Shown in pieces: positions 44,261 through 54,050 of a stretch of DNA of 64,000 bases; the first letter of the stretch is position 1; each line of letters begins with the position of its first letter. A model generated the notes under the pieces. It saw nothing but the letters and a program-made list of their open reading frames with translations. It made no database searches and had not been told where the DNA came from. The position numbers and the translations under genes were made by a program. The DNA lies in NCBI GenBank assembly GCA_022402525.1, contig JAKRSB010000141.1:1-64000 (forward strand), written 5' to 3'. This DNA is from Thermosynechococcaceae cyanobacterium MS004 (GTDB lineage: Bacteria > Cyanobacteriota > Cyanobacteriia > Thermosynechococcales > Thermosynechococcaceae).

Positions 44261-44469
44261 TCTGGCATTAGTCTGGTATTGAAAATTTCTGAAATACCTC
44301 CAGAGCGTAAGCCAGTCATTCATCCAGTCGATGTACAAGGCTCAAACTCCATAAAGTCATTGGATCTAACAACTCCGATGCACACTGACTGCTGAGAGGT
44401 TAGCGATTGAAGTTCGAGGCTTGCTGCGGCTGAGATTGGGAAAGTTAGATAGAGTTTCTGTTAGGCAGA

Positions 44470-44658
44470 CTACTGTGGACGCTGAACCAAGGCAGGGGAT
44501 GTAGCGGGGGTGCCTAGGGGGGCTGCTGTACTGGAGTAGTGAGCCATGATATAGACAGGCAAGCCAAGGGTCAAGAGGGCAATAAAGCCACCCACAAGGC
44601 TTTGTAAAGGACTTTGACTTTCCGGGCGGGGCTGGTCGACGGTACTATGAACTTCCAT
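44470..44658 (-). CDS. Small single-helix membrane protein, unknown function
   Basis: A 62-residue frame with one central hydrophobic helix (SLVGGFIALLTLGLPVYIMA) flanked by Pro- and Ser-rich ends. The size and shape resemble minor photosystem or NDH subunits, but no specific family is recognised. Confidence 0.5.
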   Translation of the reverse strand: MEVHSTVDQPRPESQSPLQSLVGGFIALLTLGLPVYIMAHYSSTAAPLGTPATSPALVQRPQ

Positions 44659-44880
44659 AAAAGCTTAAAACAAAGGGCAGTGGTGTACTGCGAGCAATAG
44701 GTTAAATCTATTACTAGTCTAGCACTCACCCAAGATACCGGACTGATCTCCATAAGGCTGTATCTGATACAACAACTGACAACGCCGCCTATAAAGCCAC
44801 TTGCAAAATCATCAGCATGACAACTGGCCCAACAGCTTGTACAATCTGGCAAAATGGGCTAATCACCAAACCTTCAATAG

Positions 44881-45846
<966 letters not shown>

Positions 45847-45896
45847 TTCCTACCAGGTTAATTTCCAGGCTAATTCTAGAAGTCTGCCCAATCTCG

Positions 45897-45950
45897 TCAA
45901 GCCTGTCTTTTCAAGCCAATCTTTTCAAACCAATCTTTTCAAGCCTTTTT
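45897..45950. repeat. 14-bp tandem repeat after fcl
   Basis: TTTTCAAGCCAATC units repeat about three times at 14-bp period (TTTTCAAGCCAATC, TTTTCAAACCAATC, TTTTCAAGCC) and run up to the stop of the minus-strand oxidoreductase. Confidence 0.88.
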
Positions 45951-47447
45951 GGAGAGATTGCTTTTTGTTGCGTTACGTCGTTTGTAAAACCAGCGCTCAT
46001 TGCGATCGCGGTTTTGCTGCGATCGCCGCCAGTCTGCTGCAACCGACTGAATGACCTGAGAGAAGGTTGGCGAGACGTAGCCCATTGTACCTAGAGCCTG
46101 CAATGGAACCCCTTGCTGGATCGCAAGGGCAAACACATGAATCAACTCTGGCGCTTCTGTCCCCACCAGATGAGCGCCGAGCAACTTCCCGTCTGGCTGT
46201 ACCAGCACCTTACAGAATCCTGCTGGAACTTGCGCCAAAACTGCACGACGAGACGCACGGTAGGTTTGGCGAAGGATCTGGGTTTCGGGACAATATCGCA
46301 GCGCTTGCCGCTCCGTAAAGCCAACCCGTGCTAGGGGCGGATCGCTCAAAATTGCGTAGGGAAGCTGGAAATATTGGCAGGAGGTTTGGCGCTCAAATAG
46401 GGCATTTTGCACTGCTAGCTGGGCCTCATAACACCCTACACTGGGGATCTGATAGCCGCCCAAGAGTCCTCCACAGGCATAAACCGAGGGGATAGAGGTC
46501 TGGAGTGCCGCATTAACCCAGAGTCCCTGGGGGGTTTGGTGGAGGTTGAGGAGCGCAATACTTGGGGGAAGCGCACTCAATAATCCAGAAGATTCAGGAG
46601 ATTCAGAAGGTTCTGGAACGATCACCAAGCCATTGACCCTTCGCTTGTGGCGATCGCTGTTTTGCTGACCCATCTCTAGGGTCAGTCCATCGGGATGGGG
46701 ATGTACTGCCAGCAGAGAGCTTTGGGTGTCAATGCTGACTCCGCATCCTTCGAGATAGGTTTGTAGTGTAAAAGCAGCTTCTGCGTCTTCCTGTGGCAAT
46801 AACCTTTGGCCATTCGTGAGCAAAACAACAGAAAGTCCTACAGACGCACCCAGCCGCTGAAGACTGTGACCGATCTCAACAGACTGGGGGCCAGCCCCTA
46901 ATATTCCAATGACCTGAGGTTCGCCTGAATTGGAAGCCTGAAGAACCTGAGCAAGCTGCCCATGGACAAGTTGCTCATAAAGCTGGGCAGCTGTCCAGAC
47001 CCTAGGATGGTTAATCCCTGGAATATCGGGCATCTGAGAGGCTCGATTTAGGGCCAAGAGGTAAGCCCGCGATCGCAGTTCCTGTCCTGCAACAACCAAC
47101 CCGCTCGATTCAAGCTGGAAAGCGCCCTCAATATAGTGAACGCCCGCAGCCTGTACAGCCGCAGCAGGACTTTCCAAAGCGCTGGCCAAAAGTTCGTGAG
47201 CAAAGCTCAGGCGTTCGGAATAGGCAAATTTAGCATGGGCAAATTTAGCATGGGCAAATTCAGCATGGGCAAATTCAGGGTGCTGCGAAACAAGCCGTGC
47301 ACCCTCCCGCAACAGCAGCAGGGGGTCAACCTCTAAAGGCTGTTCCACCACCCAAGCCACGCGACCATGAGCTTGAGCCGCTGCGATTGCAGCGCTATAA
47401 CCTGGTTCTGTTGCACCCAGGATGACTAAATCATAATCAACAGCCAT
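45939..47447 (-). CDS. Flavoprotein disulfide-reductase homologue lacking redox cysteines
   Basis: A 502-residue protein with the fold order of dihydrolipoamide dehydrogenase and mercuric reductase: FAD motif VILGATEPGYSAAIAAA, NAD motif IGILGAGPQSVEIGHSL, a second FAD segment SVYACGGLLGGYQIP, and a C-terminal dimerisation domain. Where the family has GGxCxxxxC, this protein has PLEVDPLLLLREGAR with no cysteine. Disulfide reduction is therefore not expected, and the second glycine of the first FAD motif is altered (GATEPG). A linker has FAHAKFAHAKFAH from a 15-bp repeat. It could be a diaphorase or a non-enzymatic flavoprotein. It ends 10 bp before a pentapeptide gene's stop on the same strand. 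Confidence 0.8.
   Translation of the reverse strand: MAVDYDLVILGATEPGYSAAIAAAQAHGRVAWVVEQPLEVDPLLLLREGARLVSQHPEFAHAEFAHAKFAHAKFAYSERLSFAHELLASALESPAAAVQAAGVHYIEGAFQLESSGLVVAGQELRSRAYLLALNRASQMPDIPGINHPRVWTAAQLYEQLVHGQLAQVLQASNSGEPQVIGILGAGPQSVEIGHSLQRLGASVGLSVVLLTNGQRLLPQEDAEAAFTLQTYLEGCGVSIDTQSSLLAVHPHPDGLTLEMGQQNSDRHKRRVNGLVIVPEPSESPESSGLLSALPPSIALLNLHQTPQGLWVNAALQTSIPSVYACGGLLGGYQIPSVGCYEAQLAVQNALFERQTSCQYFQLPYAILSDPPLARVGFTERQALRYCPETQILRQTYRASRRAVLAQVPAGFCKVLVQPDGKLLGAHLVGTEAPELIHVFALAIQQGVPLQALGTMGYVSPTFSQVIQSVAADWRRSQQNRDRNERWFYKRRNATKSNLSKKA
47223..47280 (-). repeat. 15-bp in-frame tandem repeat in the oxidoreductase
   Basis: GGGCAAATTTAGCAT units repeat four times at exact 15-bp period, with only one or two changes per unit. 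They encode repeats of the pentapeptide (A/K)FAHA. Confidence 0.93.
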
Positions 47448-47456
47448 TCGTTCCGC

Positions 47457-48977
47457 CTAATCCAGACGGGTGCCGTCAGGCATAATGACATTATCTAAGA
47501 CTGCATTTTTGAGATTGGCATCCGTCAAATTTGCCCCCGTCAAATTTGCCCCCGTCAGGTTAGACCAACTCAGATCTGCACCGCTCAAGTCGGCATTTAA
47601 GAAATCTGTCCCTCTCAAATTTGCGTTGCGGAGGGTTGCGCCTTTCAGGTTCGCCTGCCGCAGCTTTGCCCCCAATAAATTCACGTGGTACAGGCTAGCA
47701 CCCTCCAGATTCGACCACACCAGATGGGCTTCTTGGAGGTCGGCCAAGGTGAGGCTAACGCCCGATAAATCCGAATCACTTAGGTCAATTTTGATAAACG
47801 ATCGCTCCCCAGCAGCGTAGCGCGCCAAAAAAGCTTCCACAGCCTTTCGCTTTGCCGTCGTCTCAAGGTTTTCAACGACGGGCTTGAGTTCTGGGCTTAT
47901 ATCTGGGCTTACCTGGGATACAGATTCGGAATCGGGGACGGGAGAATCGAGGGAGATCAGAACATCAGAAGAAGCACCTGCTTGGGCATCGCGCGACAAT
48001 TCGTTTGATCCTTCGTTTGATCCAAGTCCTGAAGGTGCTGGGTCTATGAGTGGAGTCTCTAGAGACGCTATCGGCGCAGAATTTACATCTAGCGAGACAG
48101 GATCTAACGAGACCGTTGAAAAGCCCGAATCAGACTCTTCCTGACGCTCGTGATCGACATACCCTAATGCGCCGGAATCTGAGTCCCCAGAATCTGAGTC
48201 TCCAGAATCTGAGTTCCCAGAATTCAGAGCGTTAGAATTCAGGGGGCCATGCTCAGGAAGCGAGCTTAAACTTTGAGTCGCAATCGGTTCTGGCAGCACA
48301 TCAGCGTCTTTTAAGACAGCCTCATGCACATTTGCTGTGGACTGGGAAGAGGTTCCAGAAAAAATGAAGGTAACGGGCTTCACCTCTGGAGGCTTTTGGC
48401 GGGGTGCGGTGCGCTCCAGTTCCGCAGGCTTAAAAATAGACCGCCAAAAGGGAAGATCGCTCCCCTCTTTTTGCCCATAGAGTTCAATGGTCTGAATCTT
48501 AGTCAGGCCAAGCTGCACGGTACATTCTTTAACCAGTGGTTCAAGAATTTCTTGATCGGGGACTTCACGCCCAGACAGGCTGACCTGTAAACCGACCCCT
48601 CGAAGTTCAACATCCACTTGCGTCACGCCATAGGCTGCAAGTTCCTGACGAAAAAGATCCTGCAATGCCTCTGGATCTGCCTGCCCTGCACGCACGAACC
48701 GCTCATCTTGAGTGAGCTGTAGGGTTGCAGCAGCCCAGTGGGATGCTGCACTTTCGTCCTCTCCATCTAAACTCAAGTCAAGCGTGGGCCGTTTCTCTAT
48801 TCCGGACTGCGCGATCGCCACAGATTCATGCGTCACGCCAGATTCATGCGTCACGTCAGGGACAATCTCTGTCCCTAATGCTTCAGCCACTGGGGGTTCA
48901 GTCTCCAGCTCCATCAAGGATTCCTGAGTCAAGGAAAAATCTGGATCTAAAGGCTGAGGCGCGATTGAATCTGACAT
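47457..48977 (-). CDS. Pentapeptide-repeat protein with long disordered middle
   Basis: A 506-residue protein. Residues about 55-180 hold two small globular segments (DERFVRAGQADPEALQDLFR, then LGLTKIQTIELYGQ). The middle (about 180-375) is low complexity, rich in Ser, Asp, Pro and Glu, with SDSGDSDSGDSDSG from a 15-bp repeat. The C-terminus (about 390-500) is a run of A(D/N)LxX pentapeptides that should form a right-handed quadrilateral beta-helix. Such proteins are common in cyanobacteria and mostly of unknown role. The ATG at 48977 (MSDSIAP) is preferred over the longer frame to 49097. Confidence 0.85.
   Translation of the reverse strand: MSDSIAPQPLDPDFSLTQESLMELETEPPVAEALGTEIVPDVTHESGVTHESVAIAQSGIEKRPTLDLSLDGEDESAASHWAAATLQLTQDERFVRAGQADPEALQDLFRQELAAYGVTQVDVELRGVGLQVSLSGREVPDQEILEPLVKECTVQLGLTKIQTIELYGQKEGSDLPFWRSIFKPAELERTAPRQKPPEVKPVTFIFSGTSSQSTANVHEAVLKDADVLPEPIATQSLSSLPEHGPLNSNALNSGNSDSGDSDSGDSDSGALGYVDHERQEESDSGFSTVSLDPVSLDVNSAPIASLETPLIDPAPSGLGSNEGSNELSRDAQAGASSDVLISLDSPVPDSESVSQVSPDISPELKPVVENLETTAKRKAVEAFLARYAAGERSFIKIDLSDSDLSGVSLTLADLQEAHLVWSNLEGASLYHVNLLGAKLRQANLKGATLRNANLRGTDFLNADLSGADLSWSNLTGANLTGANLTDANLKNAVLDNVIMPDGTRLD
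48175..48225 (-). repeat. 15-bp in-frame tandem repeat in the pentapeptide protein
   Basis: CAGAATCTGAGTCCC-like units repeat three to four times at 15-bp period and encode SGDSD repeats in the disordered linker. Confidence 0.88.
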
Positions 48978-49356
48978 ACGAACTTGCTCTTGAGAATCGT
49001 CGCTCTTGAAAATCGTCAATCGGTCACGGCTGGACTGCTTCAGGGAGACCGAATGCAGAATTGACTTATCCCTCAAGCTTACCCCTGTTTTTATCAAAAA
49101 AGTGCATGAAAGTCAGTCTCTATATCAATAAACAGCGTTTAGAAAGCCTCGCCCTAGCCGCTTCGCCCTAGCCTACGGCAGATATTAGGCAACCCCTTCA
49201 GGATCTGGAGCGCGATCGCCTACTCCCCATCCCTCGAATTCCCCAGACTCGACAAGGGTTTATGGCCAGCCAATAGACACAACACCCAGCAAAGCCAGCC
49301 ATAATTTAAGAAGGAGTCATGCAGAAATTGCAACGCATAATCTTATTCTTCGCATC
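48978..49356. other. Spacer between pentapeptide gene and glnN promoter
   Basis: About 380 bp, including a non-coding stretch upstream of the chosen pentapeptide start. It holds TCGCCCTAGCCGCT-like duplicated sequence around 49146-49172. No gene is seen. Confidence 0.5.
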
Positions 49357-49398
49357 GTTACTAAAAGCACAATTTGAAAATAAACGACACAGTACCAT
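49357..49398 (+). promoter_or_regulatory. Relaxed NtcA-type promoter of glnN
   Basis: GTT-N8-CAC at 49357-49370 is a partial match to GTA-N8-TAC (four of six positions). After exactly 22 bp TACCAT (49393-49398) matches the NtcA -10 rule TAN3T. The start codon lies 33 bp further. glnN is NtcA-dependent in other cyanobacteria, which supports the reading. Confidence 0.5.
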
Positions 49399-49431
49399 CT
49401 TTGGTTATGACTTCCCAGGAGAATAGATAAC

Positions 49432-51603
49432 ATGAGTCACGAATTGCGCGTCCAGGCAGTTTCTCAGGTCACTGACCGATCGCCACTGCCCACCAAAGTC
49501 CCGCAGCGACTCGAAGCTCTGTGGGCGACGGATGTCTTTACCTTGAGCAAGATGCAGGCAAGTCTGCCCAAGGATGTGTTTAAGTCCATTCAAAAGACCA
49601 TTAAAACAGGCGAAAAACTAGATGTGGCTGTGGCTGGGGTCGTCGCCTCCGCCATGAAAGATTGGGCAACGGCAAAGGGTGCTCTCTACTACGCCCACGT
49701 CTTTTACCCCATGACCAATGCCACAGCAGAAAAGCATGACGGGTTCATTTCATTGCAGAGCGATGGCTCCGTGCTGACGGAATTTTCAGGCAAGGTGCTG
49801 GTGCAGGGCGAGCCGGATGGGTCATCTTTCCCGAATGGGGGTCTGCGCTCAACCTTTGAAGCCAGAGGCTACACCGCGTGGGATGTGACAAGTCCCGCCT
49901 ACGTGATGGAAACTGACAATGGCGTGACCCTGTGTATTCCAACGGTCTTTATCTCTTGGACTGGGGAAGCCCTCGACAAAAAAACGCCGCTCCTGCGCTC
50001 TAATGCAGCCATGAATAAGGCCGCAACCCGCCTGCTCAAGCTGCTCGGCAATGAAGATGTTGCACCCGTAAATTCTAGCTGCGGTGCGGAGCAAGAATAC
50101 TTCTTGGTGGATGCCCACTTTGCCCACAACCGTCCTGATTTGTTGCTCACCGGCAGAACGCTTTTTGGAAAGTCTGCGGCAAAGGGTCAACAGTTTGACG
50201 ACCACTATTTTGGAGCCATTCCAGAGCGTGTCCAGGTCTTCATGCAGGACGTAGAAGAAAAAATGTATCGGCTGGGGATTCCGGCCAAGACCCGCCATAA
50301 CGAAGTGGCTCCTGGACAGTTTGAGCTTGCGCCGTTTTTTGAGGCGGCAAACGTGGCGAGTGACCACCAGCAGCTCATCATGACCATTCTCAAGCTGACG
50401 GCCAAGAAGCACGGCTTTGTCTGTTTGCTTCATGAAAAGCCATTTGCAGGCATCAACGGCTCTGGGAAGCACGTCAACTGGTCCGTGGGCAATGCCACCC
50501 AAGGAAACCTGCTAGACCCAGGCGATACGCCCCATGCCAACATTCAGTTCCTGCTCTTTTGCAGCGCGGTGATTCGCGGTGTGCATAAGTATGGGCCACT
50601 GATGCGGGCTGTCGTAGCAACAGCCAGCAATGACCATCGACTGGGCGCAAATGAAGCACCGCCCGCCATTATTTCGGTCTACCTAGGGTCTCAACTTGAA
50701 GAAGTCTTTCAGAAGATCCAGAAGGGTGAAACCCAGTCTGCTGGGCAAGTTAGTCTGATGGATTTAGGTGTACCTTCCCTGCCGATCTTCCCGAAAGATC
50801 CGGGCGATCGCAACCGGACTTCTCCCTTTGCTTTTACGGGCAACCGCTTTGAGTTTAGAGCCGTGGGCTCTGGGCAGTCTGTCGCAGGGCCACTGGTCGC
50901 CATGAACACCGTTCTGGCCGACTCCCTTACCTGGATTGCAGACGAGCTAGAAACCAAAATGGCTGGCGGCGCAGATGTTGATTCCGCTGCCCTAGCTATT
51001 ATCAAAGAGGTGATGGATAAGCACAGCAATGTGGTCTTTGGCGGCAATGGCTACTCCGAAGAGTGGCATCGAATTGCTGTTGAAGAGCGCGGCCTTGCCA
51101 ACCTGCGCACCACTGCCGATGCCCTGCCCGTCCTCAAAGCCGACTACATTGAAGAACTCTTTAGTCGCGTAGGCGTGCTCTCCCCCGTTGAGCTAGAAAG
51201 CCGCTTTGATGTCTACTCTGAGCAGTATATTCTCGCGATTGGGGTAGAGGCAAAGCTGGTGGTGGATATCGCAAAAACCATCATCTATCCGGCTGCGGTG
51301 CGGTATCTCTCTGAGCTTTCTAGCACAATTTCTAGCCTGAAAGCCATTGGCATTGAGCTAGAAAAAGAAACGGCAGAGAAGGTTGCATCCTTGGTGCACT
51401 CAATGATGGAATACGTGAGCAAACTCAGCACAGCGCTGAGCAAGCATGATTTTGAGTCTACAGAAGACCACATGCAGTATTGTGCTCAGACGATTCGTCC
51501 ATTAATGGATACGGTGCGGGAGTATGCAGATGCCCTGGAAGGGGAGGTGGCCGATGACTTCTGGCCGCTGCCGACCTACCAGGAAATGCTGTTTGTGAAG
51601 TAG
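49432..51603 (+). CDS. glnN: Glutamine synthetase type III
   Basis: A 723-residue hexamer-forming glutamine synthetase that joins ammonia to glutamate with ATP. Class III text is present: [38 protein letters not shown], and a long C-terminal helical region (about 560-720) absent from GlnA. In cyanobacteria GlnN acts mainly under nitrogen starvation and recovery. AGGAG is placed ahead of the ATG. A strong terminator follows, then apcF. Confidence 0.97.
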   Translation: MSHELRVQAVSQVTDRSPLPTKVPQRLEALWATDVFTLSKMQASLPKDVFKSIQKTIKTGEKLDVAVAGVVASAMKDWATAKGALYYAHVFYPMTNATAEKHDGFISLQSDGSVLTEFSGKVLVQGEPDGSSFPNGGLRSTFEARGYTAWDVTSPAYVMETDNGVTLCIPTVFISWTGEALDKKTPLLRSNAAMNKAATRLLKLLGNEDVAPVNSSCGAEQEYFLVDAHFAHNRPDLLLTGRTLFGKSAAKGQQFDDHYFGAIPERVQVFMQDVEEKMYRLGIPAKTRHNEVAPGQFELAPFFEAANVASDHQQLIMTILKLTAKKHGFVCLLHEKPFAGINGSGKHVNWSVGNATQGNLLDPGDTPHANIQFLLFCSAVIRGVHKYGPLMRAVVATASNDHRLGANEAPPAIISVYLGSQLEEVFQKIQKGETQSAGQVSLMDLGVPSLPIFPKDPGDRNRTSPFAFTGNRFEFRAVGSGQSVAGPLVAMNTVLADSLTWIADELETKMAGGADVDSAALAIIKEVMDKHSNVVFGGNGYSEEWHRIAVEERGLANLRTTADALPVLKADYIEELFSRVGVLSPVELESRFDVYSEQYILAIGVEAKLVVDIAKTIIYPAAVRYLSELSSTISSLKAIGIELEKETAEKVASLVHSMMEYVSKLSTALSKHDFESTEDHMQYCAQTIRPLMDTVREYADALEGEVADDFWPLPTYQEMLFVK

Positions 51604-51634
51604 AACCCATGCCTGAAGTGCTGGTTTGATTGAT

Positions 51635-51663
51635 GGGGGCGACCTAGCGATCGCCCCTTTTTT
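51635..51663 (+). terminator. Terminator of glnN, built on a HIP1 site
   Basis: GGGGCGA (51636-51642) pairs with TCGCCCC (51651-51657) around an 8-nt loop and is followed by six T. The 3' arm includes the HIP1 octamer GCGATCGC (51647-51654). Confidence 0.9.
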
Positions 51664-51919
51664 GCGTCTATTTAGGAAATACCTGGGCGGTTGAGCCGTC
51701 TTGATGCAATTCTTAACGATTTTGAATAAGCCCCTCCAAGCATCTACAATCTTTAGGGAGAGAGACTTTGAGCCTTACTGAGTTAAATGCTGGGTAAAGA
51801 ATTTTGCAGAGTTGGCTGCCTAAATCTGCGAAAATTAAAAGCGATAGCGAGACCCCTATAAAAAGCCGCAGCCCTTAAATCATTACTAAACTTACTGAAA
51901 ATCTTTGGGAGAGAGACTC
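51664..51919. other. Promoter and leader region of apcF
   Basis: About 256 bp with no gene. It holds a likely 5' leader with GGGAGAGAGAC directly before the apcF ATG as ribosome-binding site. A near-copy of that purine run (GGGAGAGAGACTTTG) occurs at about 51755-51769. No unambiguous -10/-35 pair was identified. Confidence 0.5.
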
Positions 51920-52429
51920 ATGCAGGATGCAGTGACTGCTGTCATTGAAAACTACGATATCAAGGGTCGTTACCTAGACCGAGATGCGATCGATACCTTG
52001 AAGGACTACTTTAGCAGCGGCATTGCTAGAGTAAAGGCGGCAGCAGTAATTAATGGCAATGCTGCAAAAATTGTAAAAGCAGCTGGCTCCCAGCTCTTTG
52101 ATGAACAGCCAGAGCTGATTCGTCCAGGCGGGAATGCCTATACAACCCGACGCTATGCAGCCTGCCTACGGGATCTGGACTACTATTTACGCTATGTCAG
52201 CTATGCCCTGGTTGCAGGCGATGTGGATGTGCTGAACGAACGCGTGCTTGAAGGACTGCGCGAAACCTACAATTCCTTGGGTGTGCCCATTGGGCCGACG
52301 GTGCGCGGTATTCAGATTCTGAAGGCTGTGGTTCAAGCCCAAGTCAGTGAAGCTGGAATTGATGCGGCAGACATTGTAGCTCAGCCCTTTGATTACCTTT
52401 CACGTCAGTTTAGTGAGCAGAATATTTAG
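51920..52429 (+). CDS. apcF: Allophycocyanin beta-18 core subunit
   Basis: A 169-residue phycobiliprotein of the phycobilisome core. The phycocyanobilin-binding Cys82 lies in RYAACLRDLDYYLRY, and the asparagine near 72 that is methylated in beta subunits is present (PGGNAYTTRR). FDEQPELIRPGGNAY and GVPIGPTVRGIQI separate ApcF from ApcB. It sits in the basal core cylinders with ApcE and helps pass energy to photosystem II. The ATG at 51920 gives the exact family length; an upstream TTG start is rejected. Confidence 0.97.
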   Translation: MQDAVTAVIENYDIKGRYLDRDAIDTLKDYFSSGIARVKAAAVINGNAAKIVKAAGSQLFDEQPELIRPGGNAYTTRRYAACLRDLDYYLRYVSYALVAGDVDVLNERVLEGLRETYNSLGVPIGPTVRGIQILKAVVQAQVSEAGIDAADIVAQPFDYLSRQFSEQNI

Positions 52430-52556
52430 CCCAATGTTGAGCTAAATATTGAGCCTAGTCTTAGGGGAACTCAAGCCCATTGAGATGGGGTCTATGGTTC
52501 CCAGGGTAAAAAGCTGAGGTTGTTCTCTAGCTTCTTTACCATTCTGAAGCAATCTA

Positions 52557-52585
52557 AGAGGCTGGGACTATCCCAGCCTCTTTTT
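52557..52585 (+). terminator. Terminator of apcF
   Basis: AGAGGCTGGGA (52557-52567) pairs perfectly with TCCCAGCCTCT (52571-52581) around CTA and is followed by four T. The 3' arm with its T-run, CAGCCTCTTTTTAT, is repeated 17 bp later (52591-52604), another small tandem duplication. Confidence 0.93.
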
Positions 52586-52605
52586 ATTCTCAGCCTCTTT
52601 TTATA

Positions 52606-52754
52606 ATGAAGCGATGGATTCAACTGTGGATTCAAAATTTTGAATCCACTGATCTGTGCAAATTAAATTAAATCTGTGCAAAATAACGTGAGTTCGACAA
52701 AAAACGACCGCTCCTCATCCTCCCATCCTCTTGCTATCTAGGGAGAAGGAGGGG
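52606..52754. other. Spacer with short repeats between apcF and the dispersed repeat
   Basis: TGAATCCACTGATCTGTGCAAATTAAA-type short units (given in part) recur here and again at 52840-52895. No gene. Confidence 0.55.
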
Positions 52755-52839
52755 CAACTAAAAATCAAGCTTCTTAAGCCCCTCGCCTTTGGGAGAGGGG
52801 CTTGGGGTGAGGGGCTTTAAGTACATCATCAAACTCACG
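52755..52839 (+). repeat. Dispersed hairpin repeat, copy B
   Basis: Second copy of the element at 6624-6711, in the opposite orientation. The core AAGCCCCTC-gcctttggga-GAGGGGCTT is palindromic, and GAGGGGCTT is present twice. It again lies between the stops of convergent genes (apcF and rmlB). Confidence 0.75.
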
Positions 52840-52889
52840 TCAAATTAAATCTTTGCAAATTAAACCTGTGCGAGCTAAATCTTTGCAAA

Positions 52890-53954
52890 CTAAACCGTGA
52901 GTCCTAATCGTTGTCGTTCATAGTTTTGAGCGGTGACTTGCTGGCACCAGTCCCGATGGTCAAGATACCACTGCACCGTTTTGCGAAGGCCTGACTCAAT
53001 ATTTTCCTGAGGCGACCAGCCCAGCTGAGTATGGAGCTTCGTAAAGTCGATCGCATAGCGTCGGTCATGGCCAGGACGATCTTTGACGTAGCTGACCAGG
53101 TTCAGGTGAGGCACATGAGAGGAGTCAGGCAGTAGCTCATCTAAGATGGCGCAAAGCTGCTGCACGAGCCAGAGATTCGTCCGCTCTGCTGCGCCACCCA
53201 CGTTGTAGGTTTCGCCCGGTGTCCCTTGATCCAGAACGAGACGAATTGCGCGACAGTGGTCTTCCACAAAAAGCCAGTCTCGAATATTCTGCCCATCTCC
53301 ATAGATGGGCAGGGGCTGCCCCTCGATCGCATTTAAGATCATCAGCGGAATCAGCTTTTCGGGGAACTGGTAAGGCCCATAATTATTGGAGCAGTTTGTA
53401 ATTAGCGTGGGTAGGCCGTAGGTGTGAAAGTACGCTCGAACGAGATGATCAGAGCTGGCCTTAGAAGCAGAGTAGGGGCTATTGGGGGAATAGGGGGTGG
53501 TTTCAGAGAATGCTGGATCTTCGGCATTCAGCGAGCCAAAGACCTCATCTGTTGAAACATGGAGGAATCTAAAGGCATCCTGGGCGGGTGCGGGTAGACT
53601 TTTCCAATAGTTCCGCGCTTCTTCAAGGAGGTGGAAAGTACCGACCACATTGGTCTGAATGAAGGCATCCGGCCCATCAATAGAGCGATCGACGTGGGTT
53701 TCGGCAGCAAAGTTGAGGATGGCGTCGGGCTGGTAGGTGGTGAGCAGATCCTGAACTAGACCGCGATCGCCAATATCTCCCTGCACAAAAATATGGAGGG
53801 GATCGTCGGCAAGGGTGGCGAGGGTTTCGAGGTTGTCAGCATAGGTCAGCTTGTCGAGGTTAATAATGCGTAGGTCTGAACTTTGGCGCTGCTGGAGTAC
53901 AAAATTAGCGCCAATAAATCCTGCACCGCCCGTCACTAAAATTGTTGTTGCCAT
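52890..53954 (-). CDS. rmlB: dTDP-glucose 4,6-dehydratase
   Basis: A 354-residue extended short-chain dehydrogenase that makes dTDP-4-keto-6-deoxyglucose for rhamnose and related sugars. Motifs: [15 protein letters not shown] for NAD, FAAETHVDRSIDGP, FLHVSTDEVFGSL (catalytic Thr, Asp, Glu) and YSASKASSDH (Tyr, Lys). The length is standard. The other rml genes are not adjacent. Confidence 0.96.
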   Translation of the reverse strand: MATTILVTGGAGFIGANFVLQQRQSSDLRIINLDKLTYADNLETLATLADDPLHIFVQGDIGDRGLVQDLLTTYQPDAILNFAAETHVDRSIDGPDAFIQTNVVGTFHLLEEARNYWKSLPAPAQDAFRFLHVSTDEVFGSLNAEDPAFSETTPYSPNSPYSASKASSDHLVRAYFHTYGLPTLITNCSNNYGPYQFPEKLIPLMILNAIEGQPLPIYGDGQNIRDWLFVEDHCRAIRLVLDQGTPGETYNVGGAAERTNLWLVQQLCAILDELLPDSSHVPHLNLVSYVKDRPGHDRRYAIDFTKLHTQLGWSPQENIESGLRKTVQWYLDHRDWCQQVTAQNYERQRLGLTV

Positions 53955-54050
53955 ATGTCAAGGTTAGGGGGAGGTCTGGACTGATTCTTTTTCTTCTCGA
54001 TGCCAACATGATTCTAAACGATGAATCATGAGTGGCCTAGCAAGGGTGAT

